Shown here one piece after another: positions 12,601 through 24,200 of a stretch of DNA of 64,000 bases. The stretch is from Phaeosaccion multiseriatum (taxonomy: Eukaryota; Ochrophyta, other classes): NCBI GenBank assembly GCA_965112735.1, contig OZ218950.1:4402001-4466000 (forward strand), written 5' to 3'. The translations under genes were made by a program, and so were the position numbers. Under the pieces are notes generated by a model. It saw only the letters and a list, made by a program, of their open reading frames with translations, was not told where the DNA came from and ran no database searches. Every line of letters begins with the position of its first letter. The first letter of the stretch is position 1.

Positions 12601-13175
12601 CACCCCACAGGCTCGGGCAGACAAGACGAAGAAGGCGTGTGTTTCCGTGTTCGTGGCATCCATCGGCAGCAACCTCCTTGTGCACCGCATGAGCACGGCG
12701 AGGGCGCTGTGGGACGCCAACTTCTCTGCAGAGTACATGTCTGCCTCCAAGCCCACACTCGTGAAACAGGTGAGTGAGAAGCAAGCAGCAGCAGAACCTG
12801 AGGACTATGTACTGTTTTGGAGTCGGGGCTTTTCAGAGTACAAGTTGCTTGTTTTACGTACTTTGCCCTGCGTAACACTTTTGGGGTTTTAGTATTTGTA
12901 TTTTGCTGTTGTTGCGGTTGTGTCATGTTTGCTGTTCATTGTTGTCGTTGTCGTTCATATCCCTTCCTTCTTGTTCACAGATGGACTACGTGCTGGAGAA
13001 GGGCATCCCCTTTATGGTCATCGTGGGGGAGGACGAGCTTGCCAAGGGGGTGGTGAAGGTCAAGCACATGGAGCAGCGGCTGGAGGAGGAGGTGCCCCTC
13101 GCCGACGGGGCAAAGGCAGTGGTGGAGCTGCTGAGGAGTTGGGGGTGTAAAACGGTGCTGGAAGTTGACGAGTAG
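6617..13175 (+). CDS. Histidyl-tRNA synthetase with N-terminal inactive histidine-ammonia-lyase-like domain
   Basis: Sixteen exons: 6617-6861, 7062-7212, 7430-7855, 8106-8454, 8580-8851, 9186-9359, 9604-9792, 10008-10056, 10235-10445, 10735-10831, 11102-11239, 11457-11653, 11918-12053, 12256-12378, 12611-12769, 12981-13175; 3,111 nt, 1,036 residues, all phases agree. From about residue 600 this is a class II HisRS that charges tRNA-His: [27 protein letters not shown] (motif 2 region), [21 protein letters not shown] (histidine site), AAGGRYDGL and GVERVF, then an anticodon-binding domain (about 920-1036). Residues about 130-370 resemble aromatic amino acid lyases ([50 protein letters not shown]) but lack the MIO-forming Ala-Ser-Gly. 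A Lys/Ala-rich linker separates the halves. From memory, plant cytosolic HisRS also carries an L-aspartase-like N-terminus. The first donor (6861) is the least certain border. Confidence 0.9.
7856..8105. other. HisRS intron 3 with pyrimidine-rich tail
   Basis: The intron runs from the GTACGG donor to the CGCAG acceptor. Its last 65 bases are CTC/CCT repeats forming a very long polypyrimidine tract. No coding signal is seen on either strand. Confidence 0.7.
8852..9185. repeat. (CCCT)n tract in a HisRS intron
   Basis: A 334-bp intron holding CCCT repeats at about 9004-9063. It is followed by CT-rich sequence to the acceptor CATAAG at 9180-9185. The open frames across it are low-complexity artefacts. 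Confidence 0.8.
9398..9550. repeat. Degenerate (CA)n repeats in a HisRS intron
   Basis: CACACGCACACG-type repeats occupy most of the intron between exons 9186-9359 and 9604-9792. They generate several overlapping spurious frames. Confidence 0.85.
9896..9940. repeat. (ATGT)n microsatellite in a HisRS intron
   Basis: Tandem GTAT/ATGT units follow a degenerate ATATGT run in the intron between exons 9604-9792 and 10008-10056. Confidence 0.85.
11373..11424. repeat. (CTC)n microsatellite ahead of a HisRS acceptor
   Basis: About 17 CTC units lie in the intron preceding the exon at 11457. They form part of the polypyrimidine tract. Confidence 0.9.
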
Positions 13176-13540
13176 AGTACGAGTGGAGTGCAGTACAGAG
13201 CGGGAAAGTAGCTGAATGGTAGTGATGGATGCTACTGCTGTTTAGTTCAGGCGCGGAGAGGGGGAGGGGCCGGATGTAGGCAGGGTTCCGTCGGCGAGAA
13301 GTGAATGCAGTGCAGAGGGCAGGGCAACAAAGACAGCAGCAGCCGCAGCAGCAGGAGGAGAAAGAGGAGGTGTGGGGCCCGTGCGCTGGGCGCGCTCTTG
13401 TTCTGAGAGGAGGAGGGAGAGGCAATACACTCGTAGAGTCCAAGAAGGAAGGAAGGAAGGAAATAAGCGTATGAAATCACAAATGGCATCCGTACCATCA
13501 ACATGTCAGCATGCGCGGTTAACACCTGTGTGGAGCTTTC
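13176..13540. other. Intergenic region between HisRS and YkgJ-like genes
   Basis: The 365-bp spacer between two plus-strand genes must contain the HisRS 3' end and the promoter of the next gene. Only a CAG-rich patch (about 13336-13362) and a GGAA run (about 13446-13461) stand out. No gene is seen. Confidence 0.5.
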
Positions 13541-15044
13541 ATGGCCGGTCCTTTGGTAGGGTTGCTCCTTTGGGCTTTCCTCTTCCCCTCAGTCCTCGCG
13601 TTTCCCTTGGGAGGGAGTATCTTTCCTCTCTCCGGCGAGTCGCCCCCTTGGTGGAAGGTAAGCGGCAGGGCGAGGGGAATTTGCTGGCCCGCCCGGCTCT
13701 GCCTTTTGTGGATTAAGTGGCTGATTTCTTTCCTCTTTTCCAACCCCATCGCCACTGATCGCCACTGATCGCCACTGATATTCTGTGCGAAGGTGAAGGA
13801 AGTTCGCTTCGAGTGCACGGCCTGCGGCAAGTGCTGCCTCACCAAGGGAGACGTCATGCTCAATCCACAGGAATTGAGCTCGGCAGCGGGTCACAAGGGA
13901 GTGTCTATTAAGGACTTTACTACTGCATATGGAAAGGGTCCGGCTATTGAGGTGAGGGGAGGCAGCAGTAAGCTCCAAATCTTTTGCTGTATTCACGTAG
14001 GGAACACTACGGTGACTCGACCATGACAGAAGCTGTTTGTTGACGCTGGCTTCTCACGACCTCTCTCGTGCCTGCATACAGGGCTGGGTGACTCTCAAGG
14101 ACCGGGCTCTACCATCGGGGATGCGGGGTTGCGTGCTGTTGGAGGACGACGAGAAGTCGTGTTCCATCTACGAGGCAAGGTACGCCATTAAGTCCAGAAG
14201 TGGTATAGAAGGACGAGCGGGAAGGTGCACCGGCATACAAAGAAGGAGAGGATGAGTAGGGCTGCATTCTCGATCCCTCTACTTTCCCTTCTACTTCCTT
14301 CTGCTGTTCTACTTCCCTCTCTTTCTTTCACTCTCTCTCTCTCGCATTCTCTCTCCCTCCCTCTCTAACTCTGCTGCTCTTGTCTACCCTTACACAGACC
14401 CACTCAGTGCAGCACATACCCCTGGTGGCCAGACCCGCTCAAGTCACCAGCATCATGGGAGAGAGAGAGTGCCTTGGCTGAGGACGCGGACGGCCCCGGT
14501 AGGAGGTGGAGCCCCGAGTTGGGCGGCTGCGAGGGCATCAGTGCAAGCGCCCCCGCTGTGGAGGTAAGGAGGAGGTAGCGCGCTGCTATCCTCTGTCCGT
14601 GCATCCTTTGGGTGTGACCAGCCTGGAGCCCGCCCTGTCTCTCCTGCTCCTGCCCGATCCCCATCCTTTAGTGCCTGTGCTGCTCCTGTACCGCTGTCCT
14701 CCACCCCTCTGACTGATCCTCTGCTGGGTTTCGGTATGTCCTCCTCTCGTCAGGTCGCAGGCATTGAGCTCAACCTGGAAATGTACCAAGCGTATAGGAG
14801 GAGGTGAGTGATTGAGTGAGTATGGTAGCGAGTGAGTGAGTGAAGGAGTGATTAAGCTTCTGCCTACAGCCCCTCCAACTCTCATAAGAACGAATTCTCC
14901 TACATCTCTCACAACGGTTCCAACTGCTGTGCACGCCCACCCGCCTTGCACAGAGTACCGCCAGCCGCGATTGGGGCGTATGAGCAACAAGAGTGCTGGG
15001 ATATCATGCCACCGACGGACCCAAGGGACGGAGATGTGGAGTGA
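13541..15044 (+). CDS. YkgJ-family CxxCxxCC protein with signal peptide
   Basis: Six exons: 13541-13657, 13793-13951, 14082-14179, 14398-14563, 14754-14803, 14954-15044; 681 nt, 226 residues, consistent phases. The N-terminus is a signal sequence (MAGPLVGLLLWAFLFPSVLA), suggesting entry into the ER or a secondary plastid. Right after it comes FECTACGKCC, the cysteine cluster that defines the YkgJ/PF03692 family, thought to bind zinc or iron. Further family features follow: a GCVLL strand, CSIYEARPTQC with two more cysteines, YPWWPD and the distal GGCEGIS. The C-terminal tail is hydrophilic and ends MPPTDPRDGDVE. The biochemical role of the family is not established; a metal or Fe-S function is inference. 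Start codon choice rests on the signal peptide, with no upstream in-frame evidence. Confidence 0.83.
13751..13780. repeat. Three tandem 10-bp units (GCCACTGATM)
   Basis: Three consecutive copies of GCCACTGATC, the last ending in A, sit in the first intron of the YkgJ-like gene just before the acceptor. The array is short and may be incidental. Confidence 0.9.
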
Positions 15045-15878
15045 GCTGAGTGCGGGCAGGCTCCTTCCGCTATCTTAACGACAAGGGCCGCCTGTAGCGA
15101 GGCAGCCCTTCAACAGCCTCAGGTCGAATGACGACTTCGGCCTCCCCGCAAAACTCTTTCGTGGCCCGCCCTGAAATCGACAGGTCTGTTGCCTCGCCTC
15201 GGCTTTAATCATGGGGACGGTTTGTCTCCTTGTCAGGAGGGGCAAGCAATGCCGAAGCTAAGGAATGCCGGGCAAAGACCCACGGAATGCACCCCGCCCG
15301 CTTCTCATCTCGCCTCGGCTACGCCTCAGGACCACTCACTCCCTGCCCACATGCCGAAGCGGTGTGCCCTGTGAGTCGAGGATGCACTACTCCATGGCGT
15401 ACTTTTGCCTTTCAGCCCTGGGCCTGCGGCTTTCGGACTCATCTGGGCGCTGTGCACACTTGGTGTCGCCGCTGTCCGCAAGAACTTGGAGCGAGGTACT
15501 GTAGCCGAGGCCGCCTACAGCAGAGAGGCAAACAGAGGCACACACCAAGTCTTATAGGGACAGGCGCAAGCCTCTGTGCAGGCTGCTGCAGGCTCTGACC
15601 GAGTGGCGCCAGAGGTGCTGTGGAGAGGGTTAGCGAGCGAGCGGGGCTTCTGCTTCGCGTCTCAAGAGATCGGTCAGATAGAGGGAGGGTGCAGACCAGC
15701 CAAGTCCCCACAGTAGTAGCAGGCAGAAGGGAGAGGACCGACAACGACTTTGGGGACACACCCCCCGCGGTTAAATGTTATTACATAAATGTAGTTTATC
15801 GTATGTACAAGAACAAAAAAAAGAGGATCGGAATACGGTAAGAAATCCTATCGCGTCTTGTCCCTCCTCTTGTGCGAC
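15045..15878. other. Convergent intergenic region, no gene seen
   Basis: The 834 bp separates the stop codons of the plus-strand YkgJ-like gene and the minus-strand acidic protein gene. Open frames in it share no family-like motif and lack good splice partners. An AT-rich patch at about 15775-15845 probably holds 3'-end signals. No tRNA-like fold was recognised by eye. Confidence 0.5.
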
Positions 15879-17486
15879 TTATTTACCCTTACTACCGGTC
15901 AATCGCTCGACTTCCGCTGTCAGCTCTGCGATACGCTTGTCTCTCGTCTGCCGTGACGGGAGAGGGGGGGGGGCGACCAGAGCAGAGCAAAGCAAGGCGG
16001 AGCAAAGAGGAGAGCAGCGCGGCAGAGAGAGCCAAAAAGCGTGAGAAAAGGCGAGGCGAAGAAAGGGGGAGAGCCTCAGCATCATGGACTCAACAAGGGA
16101 AGTCAGCGAGTAAGAGCCTTGAGTCTACACATACTTGGAGCGGAAACCCATATCCGCAGAAACGGGAGAAACAAGGGCATGTTCAGCGGCGCACACACAG
16201 GCATAAATTGGTTGAGCTTCCCACAACAGTCGGCTCAGCTTCTCATAACACTGGAACCACCCACCCTCCCTCCCTCCCTCCCTCCTGCCTCCCTCCGTAC
16301 AACCACCGTCCCACCCTAAACACACAACACCCGTGCCTACCTCGACTTGGTCCACCGCCAATTGCGCTATTTGATACCCAGCTTGGTACGCCTCCTTTAG
16401 ACTGCCCTTGTTCCGTGCAGCATTCAGATCCGCCTTTAGCTTATCCAATTCGGTGGTGAAGTCCTCTGCCGCCCCTGCCCCCCCCCCTGCTCCCTCTCCT
16501 CTTCCTGCTGCTGCTGCTGCTGCTGCTGCGGGCACACCAGCTGCTTCATCTGCGTCGGGCTCGCTATCACTACTGCTGTCATCACTACTGTCACTGCTGT
16601 CACTATCATCGCCACTGCTGAGGGCGTTTAACGCCTCCCGGAGTTTGTTTGTACTCCACTTGCTCTTGGCTGGTCGAGCTGGTGGAGCGGCCGGCATCTT
16701 CTTATCACCACTTGCCGCTTGACCATCACTCTTTGTTGGCTTTGCCGTCTTCCCACCACTCCCCTTCTTCGCCGCTCCTTTTGCTGCCTTTTCCGTACCT
16801 CCTGCCGCTGCTTTTGCCGCTTCTTTTGCCGCTGCCTTCGCTGCCTTCTCTGCCGCAACGGCCTTGGCACTCTTTAGCTTTGCAAAGGCGGCCGCGTCCT
16901 GCAGCTTGTAAGAAAAGCGACAAAAGCCTTCAAAGCCGGGAGGGAGCTCGGCGTGGTCCAGAGAGAAAATGCCCATGAGCACGGCATAGCAAAACTCGGG
17001 GAAGCCCACTGGCAGCCCCGGAATTGTGCTCTTACAGCCCAAGGCCCTCTTCATCGCCGCAGGTTGGCCCTCGTAGAACTGCACGAAAATCGGCGGCACG
17101 GGAATGAAGCCATCGATAGACTCCCACGCCTCTGCGAGGGGCTTGAAGGTCGACATGTCCTTTTGGGCCTTGGCATCAAGCACAAATTTGGCAGCATCCT
17201 CGTCCACTTCTGCTACCTTTTTCTTCACCGCTGCTGCTACTTTGGGGGCAACAGCTTCGGTATCGCTGTCGCTATCGGAGACATTGCTCAGCGGTGGCGG
17301 CTCCTCGTCACTATCCTCCTCTCCCTCCCCACTGTCTGATGTTAGGTCAGGCATGCCGTCACTGTCACTCTCCAAGCCAGGCGGTCCGTCGCTTTCGTCA
17401 TCCTCAGGAGGTGGGGGAGAGGCAGGAGCAGCAGTCGCAGTAGCAACCTTCTTCTTGGCCTTGCGGGCCCTGCTTGTTGTGGTCAT
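15879..17486 (-). CDS. Uncharacterised acidic, Ala/Lys-rich protein with C-terminal coiled coil
   Basis: Two exons on the minus strand, 17486-16341 and 15947-15879, give 1,215 nt and 404 residues in phase. The N-terminus is basic (MTTTSRARKAKKKV), followed by an acidic Ser/Asp/Glu stretch. A compact, low-repeat core follows at roughly residues 105-200 (FKPLAEAWESIDGFIPVPP, GFPEFCYAVLMGIFSLDH, LPPGFEGFCRFSYKL), then Lys/Ala-rich and Ser/Asp-rich segments. The tail (LDKLKADLNAARNKGSLKEA, then RDKRIAELTAEVERLTGSKG) looks like a coiled coil. The small second exon is supported by a good GTAGGC donor, a CGGCAG acceptor and in-phase coiled-coil continuation. I do not recognise the family. The composition would suit a nuclear or nucleolar protein, which is speculation. 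Confidence 0.72.
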
Positions 17487-18010
17487 CGGGTAGTGAGAGG
17501 GAGCGGTGAGGACAATACAGAGTGGTCAACACTCAGCAAGCCAGCCGGAAGAACGAGGAGGCTCTCGATGGTGGATATAGAGGCCAGTTTGATCAGAAGC
17601 GAGGAAGGCCAAGGTCCAGAGCGACGGAGAGAGGAGGAATAAAATAAACGGGTATGGAGGGATGTGCTCCCGCCTCTCCATTTACACTTACTTTCTTGGC
17701 ATTTTGATTGATGTGCAGAGCTCAGAGGAGACTGTACTACTAGCTGTACCTCCTGCTGTTGCTCGTAGCGTTCTCTTTGTTAGCAGTTCCCAAACAAAAA
17801 AAAGGGAAGGAAAATATGAAAGGAGGGTTTCCGGGTCGGGGTGGTTCTACCCTTCCGGGCGGTTGGGATTGGGATCCGGTTGGGTTTGATGTGGGTTTGG
17901 GTCGGGATTGCCCCCCATCAGCCTTCTTTTCTCCCACCATGCTGCATCTAGGAGCTGAATAGTAGCCGCAGAGAGAGGGGGTGGACAAGGTGGAGAATCA
18001 CCAACAGGAG
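17487..18010. promoter_or_regulatory. Divergent promoter between acidic coiled-coil gene and C2-like gene
   Basis: This 524-bp region lies between two divergent start codons and should contain both promoters. It has A-rich patches (GAATAAAATAAACGG near 17637) and a plus-strand run of GGG/GG clusters at about 17824-17910. No gene was found in it. Regulatory function is inferred from position. Confidence 0.5.
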
Positions 18011-21000
18011 ATGAACGGGAGGGTGCATCTCCGGTCCGTGCAGCTGAGCACTTCCAAAGCCGGAGCGTACTTGCAGCTCGGGGAAGGATGCGATTGCAGA
18101 TTGTCCTTTGGAAGTCACGAGGGGGTAGTCCGACTCACGCAAGGGCACGAGCAGCACCACCCCTCGCCGACCGCTCGAAGAGGAGAGCGAAGTACTGCTT
18201 TGGCGGAGACTGCTCTGTGGGCAGCGCCAGCAAAGAGCGCAAACTGGAGTGGGGGGTGTGACTGCTTGCTGACCTTCTCCATTGGCCCCTCAGAGCTGGA
18301 GTCGAGCCTTCGCCTTGTCGCAGAGATACAGGTGGAGCGGCTCAAGCCTGTGAATGAAGACCGCCCGGAAGACGGCGAGAGCGAAGGTTCGATAACGCCA
18401 ACGCGTCGCTTTAACGACGATGGAGACGAGGTGGAAGTAGAGCTGCTGTCGGGGATTGTGCCTGTCCGGCCCCTCCTCATGTCCACAGGCAGGGCCATGG
18501 TGCATCTGATGAGCGACCGCAGTGAGAGGAAAGTCGGAACCCTCACCCTCTCCCTCAGCTTCGAGGCTTTTGCTACGGATCCGAGGACCAGGAGACTCAC
18601 TCGGTCTGCTCTTTACAATGGTCAACAGCAGCAGCAGCTCTCCCCAAGGGATGCCCTCCTTACTATGACGCAGGGGAGAGGGAGCAGCACTACTCTCGTA
18701 GACGAGGCGACCAGAGCCCAGCTGGAAGACGAGAAGAATGAGCAGCTGTACCAGGCGTGGCAGGAGGGAGACGACACCTCCCAGCTCACCCCGGCGCTCT
18801 GGACAGTGTTGAAGCAGAATTGGGCAGGAAGGATACATGTGGTGGGGGTGGAGGTCCGAGATATGCAGACCAGCTCTCGGCGGTTCCACCGTCATCGGGA
18901 CGACAGTGGCCTTAGCGTCAAGTTGACTTGCGGCTGGGAAGCGATTCACACGCCCCTCTACGACCTCTGCAATCTCGAGGAGCGAGGCACGAGCCTGATG
19001 CTTGGGGTCAATGAGGCCATCATTCGGGAAGGCTTGGTCGTGGAGTTGTGGGGGAATCACACAGTGCGTCAACCGCAGCAGCAGGACCAAGACGAGGCAC
19101 CACCCGCTGAGAAAGGGCAGGGTCAGGGTCAGGGTCAGAGTCAAGATCATCCACACAAGGAGAGATTTCTCGTGGGAATTGGCACCATGTCTCTGTGGGG
19201 GCTGCTGGAGTACCCGGGAAAGGTGGTGTCCGTAAAGGCGGCCATCGGGAAGAAGGGTCGCTTCTCCTGCGGCATAATCGTTCGGGCCAAGGTGGTGGGC
19301 TTTGGGCTGGATGCGGAGTACCTCACGAGGGGCGGAGAGGAGGAGGAGGAGGAGGAGGTGGTGGGGGCGGTGGAAGAGGAGGAGGAGAAGGAGGGCGAGG
19401 CGGTGGAGGAGGAGCTTGAGGAGGAGGAGGTGCAGCCTGAGGACCCACCAGAGGAGGAGGAGCAGGAGGAGGAGGAGGAGAAAGAGGAGGAGCAGGAAGA
19501 AGAGGAGGAGGAAGAAGTGGAGGAAGATCCGGGCCCCCCTCCCATCCCCCTATTTTCCTGCGACCTCTTGCTCACCTACGCGCGACTGGACTTTGACAAG
19601 AACGTTTTGAAAGCGCTGAGAACGAGTCCGTACCTGTATGCAAAGGTCGCCTTCAGCGGAGGGGATTACCTGGACAACAACAACAACAACAGCAACGACA
19701 GCAACAACGGCAGCGATGCGAGGGAGGAGGGGAATGAGGAGGGAAGGGGGGAGGGGTCGGTCGTGCGTACAGAGTTCCTGGAGCCGACCGCGAGGAAAGG
19801 GCTCAAGTACCAAAGGTGGAGGAGGGACAAGGCGTGGAGGCGAGGGAAGAAGAGGAGGGAAACAGACGGGGAAGAGGAGCGTGATTCTGACGACGATGAG
19901 GATGAAGAGGAGGAGCCGGGGGGGTTCAGAGAAGAGCATGTACTGACATGTACTGCCCCAATGATCGACCACGACGCCACTGCCGCCGCTGCTGCTGCTG
20001 CCGCCGCTGCTGCTGCCTCTGCTGCCACTGCCGCGCAGCTTCTTCGAGAGGCGGAGGCGGAGGCGGAGATGAAGGAGGTGAAGGAAGTGAAGGAGGTGAA
20101 GGAGGTGAAGGAGGTGAAGGAGGTGAAGGAGGAGAAGAGGGAAGCTCAGAGATCCGATGAGGAACGTGCGGGGGACGGGGGTAGAGACGGGGAGAGAGAT
20201 TCCGAAGGGGACAAAAAGGCCCTGGGCGTAGGCGAGGTAGGGCATGGTGACCAAGGCGGAGATGGCAGTGATGTGGGGTTGGGAGAGAGAGTGGCGCCTC
20301 AGACCATCACCACCTCATTACCGCCCATTGGCATGGTGCTGCCTCTGACTGCTGCTGCGGCGGCGAAGGGCAGCTCCATCGTGACTGTGCAAGCGTCGGT
20401 GCTCACGTACCGCCTTCACAAGGACGACGCTGAGCTCTTCTCGGGGCCTGCCATTCTCACATTGCCCTGGGCCCCTGGAGGGGAGGGAGGAGGAGGAGGA
20501 GGAGGAGGAGGAGGGGGAGGAGGAGATGGTTGTAGTGGTGGGAGGGGTGGGCGTATGCAGGTGTCAGTTCCCGTGACGGGGAAGGGTACGGGTGGGCAGG
20601 AGATATCTGGAACTCTCTTGCTGCGCTTCCGATGGGGCACGGAAGAGATGCAAGACGCCGCCTCTGTTGCCTCGACGGACGGGCCGCAACAAGTGGACCT
20701 CATTGAACCCATTGGTGAGTGAATCACCCACACACTCACTCACTCACTCACTCACTCACTCACTCACTCACTCACTTACTTATCTCTCGGGAAAGGTTAT
20801 CTGGTTACTGATTACGGCCGGCGCCAGCCGGCCTGATTACTGATTATGGCGCCAGCCGGGCCTGATTACTGTTTATGACCGGGGCCAGCCGGCCTGATTA
20901 CTGATTATGGCCGGCGCACACTGTAACCTTGTCCAGCCCCGATTACTCACTCACTCACTCACTCACTCACTTATTTCCTCACGCATTCACTTCCATTCAT

Positions 21001-21215
21001 TGCCGTCCGCTCCAGTGCCCCTCGTGGAGCGAAAGTCGCCCTTCCCTAAGGCGTTTCTGCGAGAGCTTGCCATGGTGCTCAACGACCCTGCTGCTTCATC
21101 ACCAACTGCTGATGGTGATGACCACAGAGGGGCGCTGCTGTTGCCCGCCACCAAAGACCGCAGCGAAGGCAGCCTCGACAGGAGGAGGAGTGTATTGGGG
21201 CTTCTTTGTCGACTG

Positions 21216-21272
<57 letters not shown>

Positions 21273-24200
21273 TGTGCGTGTGCGTTTATATGAGCGTGCG
21301 AGTACTCGTGTCCATGTTCCCGCTCGTGTATAGACGCAGCGGTACATCTGGACACCCCCTTTCAAGTGCAAGAGCCAAGAAGGGGCGTCACTAACCGCTA
21401 TAATTCTTTCGATACCCAATTTCCCTCCCGCTTCTCTCCTCTGCTCTTCCCCGCATGCATCACCACACGACACAACACAACAGATGTCACACGACCCCCA
21501 ACAGGCGAATGATCAACACGCCAACTTGGTGCAAAGAGCGGTAGCCAAGCTACTGAAGCGTGGCGTGCTTCTGTGGCATCTACGGCACGAGGACGGACTG
21601 GTGCGACGCATGGCGGTGAAGCTACTGCTGCTCCTCGCACAGAGCAACGAGGGCTTCCAAAAAGAGGCGATGAAGGAGGTACGACAACCTCTCTGCATTT
21701 GCAAGATGGCGATCTAAAATTTACCTCTCTCCCCCCTCTTTTCCCTCCCTCTCACACACTCTTATCTCATTTCTGCGCTCTCCCTCTCAGCTCGGGGGCT
21801 TTCGCTTCAAAGACTGGTGGGTCTTCAGCACCCCTCCCAGCTTGAGGATGCAGTTTGAAGCGCTCCAGCAACTTAAGACCTGCCTCTTCGACATTGCGCT
21901 CACACCCATGGATGGGGAGGACGACTTTCCACCACCTGACCAGCAGCAGCAGAACGGGCAACAGAGCAGTAAGCACCCCCACCAGCCTCCGAGTCATGAG
22001 TCTCGAAGAGTCATAGAGGGAGTGGCGTATTCTCGGTTGAGTCTTGTGGCCGGCCGCGGCGGAAGGACGAAGGGCCTCAAGGCGGAGGTGGTGGGGGGAG
22101 CGGGGGGGGGGGTATGTTTCTTCAAGGAGGGTAGTCGGGTGGTGGTACTCCCTGCCACAAGAGGGGCGGGGATCACAGATGGGTCCAATAAGAAGGGAGG
22201 GATGGGGGGATTTAAAGGACCCCATCAGCGGCAAAAGGAGCAAATGGAGCTTAAAGAGCGAAAGGGACAGGATCCCGGGGGGCGGGCAAGGCCACTGATG
22301 GGCGTCGTCGTCGGGATACGGTCAGGGAGGGAGGGGGGGGGGGCGGGGGGGCTATCGGGCGGATCAGCTAGAGGGAGGGATGGAGGAGGAGGAGATGGAG
22401 GAAAAGGAGGCGGAGGTGGAGGAGGGGTGACAGAGTACAACACGAGATGCTACGCCTTGCTCGTTCATCAGGCAGAGGAGTACGACTGCTCTCTCTCTCT
22501 GCGGCGAGTAGGAGGAGGAGATGGAGGAGGAGGGGGGGAAGGAGGAGGAGTCAGCGAGGAGGGGGAAGATGGTGACCACAACAACGACATCAGCAAACGC
22601 GGTGGAAAGACGACATCGACATCATCGACGTCCCCAATGCTGCTGTGCTGGCCGCCTTGCCCGGTAGCGCCCTCTACCACCGCCGACCGAGAAAGGCAGC
22701 AGCAGCAGCGGCAGCAGCAGCAGCGGCAGCAGCAGCAGCAGAGGGGCCGCGCTAGTGTCTCTGGAGGTGGGGGTGGAGGTGGGCTGTCGAGGAAAGGCTC
22801 CGTGAGCTCTTCTGTGCTGAGCTTGGCTTCCGGAGGAGGGGGACTCTCCACTGCACGAGGAGGGGGAGGAGGAGGAGGAGAAGGAGGAGGAGGAGGAGGA
22901 GGGTCCGATGATGAAGAGGGTGGAGCAGACGACCCCTTCGACAACGTTCCGGACACCCTGGAGTAAGTGCGTGTGTGCGTACGTGCAGTGGTTATTCTTT
23001 ACCCCCCAGTGTGTACTCTCCTTGCTTGTCCATCTGTGCCCAGGTTCTTGTACGCCTCTACGACATCTCTCTAACTCTCTGCTGCTGCTTCTGCTGCTCC
23101 TACTGCTCCTGCTGCTGGTCCTCTGCCTCATCCATGTCCTCCTTCTCCTCCTCCTTCTCCTCCTCCTCCTCCTCCTCCTCCTCCTCCTCCTCCTCCTCCT
23201 CCTCCTCCTCCTCCTCCTCCTCCTCCTCCTCCTCCTCCTCCTCCTCCTCCTCCTCCTCTCATCACAGCCACATCCTTGGCTTCGCGTTGTCCGACAGCCT
23301 GCTCGGCTCCGTGAAAGAGGTGTGCGCGCCCCGAAGCAAGCACTTTACGATTAGTCTCTCCATCTACGACCGCCACTCGCTGCGTCAGGTCAGGCAAAGG
23401 CATATGGGCATCGCCATGGAGAGAGCGCAAGAGGCGGTATCGGCAGCGGCAGAAGGGAGACGGAGGAAGGGGCGAGGCAAAGGGAGGGTGGGGAGCAACA
23501 CTGCGAGGGAGAGTGCCCTTCTGCTGGGCGAGGGGGCGGTGCCAGTCAGAGACGTTGTCAAGGATGCGTGGTGAGTGAGTTGGTGGGTAGGTGAGAGAGC
23601 GAGTGAGAGTGTGAGTGAGTGAGAGAGTACGTGAGTTGGACTTGAATAGGAGAGGAGGGACGGATGGCAGTGAATGACGTCATCGTGTTAGAGCGCAGGG
23701 AAGGACTTGCTTGTGTGTGCGCGTGTACGCATGTACGTGCCTACATCCACAATTGACACTTCTTCACCCCCCCCCTCCCTCTCGCTCTCAATGTGTGCGT
23801 TGTACCTCTCTCTCTCTCTGTCTTTTGTGCGTCATCGAACCTCTCATCCCAACAAGCTTCTCCAAGTGGTGGGGCCGCACATCCTCGGGCCTCCCCTGCT
23901 TCTCTCGGCACCACAACCGCCTCAAAGCCAAGGCACAACGCCCAGGCGCCCTCACCGCCTCGACCCTCGCCGACTCCACCCCTCTCTCCAGCGCCAGAGT
24001 CAGCCACCACAGCTCTTCTTCCTCCAGAGAGAGGATCCGACCACCGCTGCTATACCTGTCGGCCCCCACTGCGGTGCTCTTCGATCTCTTTGTCACGTAC
24101 TTTGTGCGTATGCGCTTTGTGCCTCCGCCGCGCCCCCCCCGCTCTCTCAAGATGCGAGTGTGCATGATGGACCGACAGCCCGCCACGCTGGGTGAGTGAG

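Noticed and set aside
15189-15598. Possible small gene(s) in the 15045-15878 intergenic stretch
   Set aside because: The frames have no recognisable motif, overlap each other in different registers and lack convincing splice context.
23041-23267. Exon starting at the acceptor near 23043 in the C2-like gene
   Set aside because: Joining it to the preceding exon gives an in-frame stop within about 30 bases; the acceptor at 23267 keeps the phase and continues a plausible domain.
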